5,178 bases of DNA from Pseudomonadota bacterium (GTDB lineage: Bacteria > Myxococcota_A > Polyangia > Haliangiales > Haliangiaceae). The stretch spans positions 1-5,178 of the forward strand of contig JAEWJO010000397.1 in assembly GCA_023386455.1 (NCBI GenBank), written 5' to 3'. The notes beneath the pieces are model-generated. The model was not told the origin of the DNA. It saw nothing but the letters and a program-made list of their open reading frames with translations, and searched no databases. A program made the position numbers and the translations under genes. This document shows positions 4,593-5,178 of this stretch, piece by piece (position 1 is the first letter of the stretch; each line of letters begins with the position of its first letter).

Positions 4593-5178
4593 TCACTTCG
4601 TGTTGCAGCCGTGCATCGAGTCGAACGGGTCGCACGGCTTCGTCTCGACTTTTTTCTCGGGAACCGGCGCCGCGGACCCAGCGCCCGAGCCCTCGGCGGC
4701 CTTCGAGGACCTCACGATCTTCTTCGAGCCCGTCGAGCCCGCGCCGGTCGTCTTCTTCACGACCTTGCTGGTCGCCCTGGGATCGGTCGCGTCCGAGCCG
4801 GTCTCTGCTGCCTTCGTCTCGACCACGGCCGTGTCCGGCGGCGCCGCGCTGCCGGTCTCGGCGGCAGGCATCTCGACCTTCGCGGGCGCCTCGACCTTCG
4901 CCGGCGTCTCGACCGGCACCTGCGCCTCGACGTCGGTCTCGGTCGCCGGCTGGACGACCTTGGCCTTCTGCGCGTCGCCACCGCCCGACATCGCGACCGC
5001 GATGCCGACGGCACCACCGGCGAGCACCAGCAGCGCGAACAGCACGATCGGCCAGCGGTTCTTCTGCTTGGTCTGCAGCGTCGCGCCGTAGTTCGACGTC
5101 TCCGACGGCGGCCGCATGTACGGACGCGATTGATCGCCGAGCGGGCGCGCGAACGGCTGCGAGCCATCGGCCGCGGGC
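4593..5178 (-). CDS. C-terminal part of a single-pass membrane protein, possibly a eukaryote-like Ser/Thr kinase (5' end off the window)
   Basis: The frame is open from the TGA at 4595-4593 to the right edge, giving 194 visible codons. The only ATG near the left of the visible protein (5117) has no ribosome site, and coding-type sequence continues above it, so the true start lies outside. The visible order is: a Pro/Ser/Arg-rich juxtamembrane stretch (about 1-36), K-Q-K-N-R, a 22-residue membrane helix (about 42-63), then an Ala/Pro/Val/Glu/Lys/Ser-rich outer tail. The tail contains four VE-x4 hexapeptide units and ends in C-D-P-F-D-S-M-H-G-C, a Cys-x8-Cys pair that could form a disulfide. 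The positive cluster before the helix places the N-terminal side in the cytoplasm. This resembles the end of myxobacterial Ser/Thr kinases, but the catalytic domain would lie beyond the window, so the kinase identity is a guess. It heads a co-directional cluster with the two TPR/PEGA genes. Confidence 0.83.
   Translation of the reverse strand, partial: PAADGSQPFARPLGDQSRPYMRPPSETSNYGATLQTKQKNRWPIVLFALLVLAGGAVGIAVAMSGGGDAQKAKVVQPATETDVEAQVPVETPAKVEAPAKVEMPAAETGSAAPPDTAVVETKAAETGSDATDPRATSKVVKKTTGAGSTGSKKIVRSSKAAEGSGAGSAAPVPEKKVETKPCDPFDSMHGCNTK
4860..4931 (-). repeat. Four in-frame 18-bp tandem units encoding VE-x4
   Basis: Four consecutive 18-bp units in the membrane-protein tail encode VEAQVP, VETPAK, VEAPAK and VEMPAA. 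The two middle units are nearly identical in DNA, while the outer two have diverged. The period is a multiple of three, so copy-number change would lengthen or shorten the outer tail without breaking the frame. The likely role is a flexible spacer. Confidence 0.75.

Noticed and set aside
4561..5091. Plus-strand frame of 176 codons opposite the membrane-protein tail, hydrophobic and Ser/Thr-rich
   Set aside because: It mirrors the low-complexity repeats of the minus-strand gene; it lacks a ribosome site, and its hydrophobic look comes from antisense reading of Glu/Lys codons.
5115..5117. ATG at 5117 as the true start of the right-hand membrane protein
   Set aside because: The frame stays open to the window edge, no Shine-Dalgarno sequence or -10-N6 layout precedes it, and the residues above it continue the same Pro/Ser/Arg-rich juxtamembrane composition.

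Overview
The window is GC-rich DNA that looks like a member of the Myxococcota (delta-proteobacterial type). The signs are strong G/C preference at third codon positions, a high density of lipoproteins and exported proteins, Ala/Gly/Ser/Pro-rich linkers, paired TPR plus PEGA-like membrane proteins, and a PHM-type copper monooxygenase homologue. Genus or family cannot be settled from this sequence alone. No RNA gene, mobile element or CRISPR array is visible.

Layout: (1) 1-436, minus strand, is the N-terminal part of an unrecognised secreted protein with a GTG start; it runs off the left edge. (2) 437-505 is a short divergent promoter region with an 8-bp inverted repeat. (3) 506-1474, plus, is a TraB/GumN-family lipoprotein. 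(4) 1557-2576, plus, is a lipoprotein with the complete copper-ligand set of the type II ascorbate-dependent monooxygenases (PHM/DBM family). (5) 2577-2641 is a convergent intergenic gap with two small hairpins. (6) 2642-3592 and 3608-4570, minus, are tandem paralogues: signal peptide, two TPRs, PEGA-like domain, two membrane segments and a shared C-terminal motif. (7) 4593-5178, minus, is the C-terminal part of a larger protein cut by the right edge: cytoplasmic juxtamembrane stretch, one membrane helix and a low-complexity outer tail. This layout fits a eukaryote-like Ser/Thr kinase, but no kinase domain is in view.

Genes 7, then 3608-4570, then 2642-3592 are co-directional with gaps of 22 and 15 bp and probably form one cluster. 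A plausible reading is an envelope module in which a membrane (possibly kinase) protein works with two periplasmic TPR/PEGA scaffold proteins. The two plus-strand lipoproteins are separated by 82 bp; the second appears to have its own promoter.

The most interesting non-coding signal is that all three minus-strand genes whose starts are visible lack a Shine-Dalgarno sequence. Each instead has a -10-like TAnnnT hexamer exactly 6 nt before the start codon, the geometry of leaderless transcription. The two plus-strand genes instead have good Shine-Dalgarno sequences.
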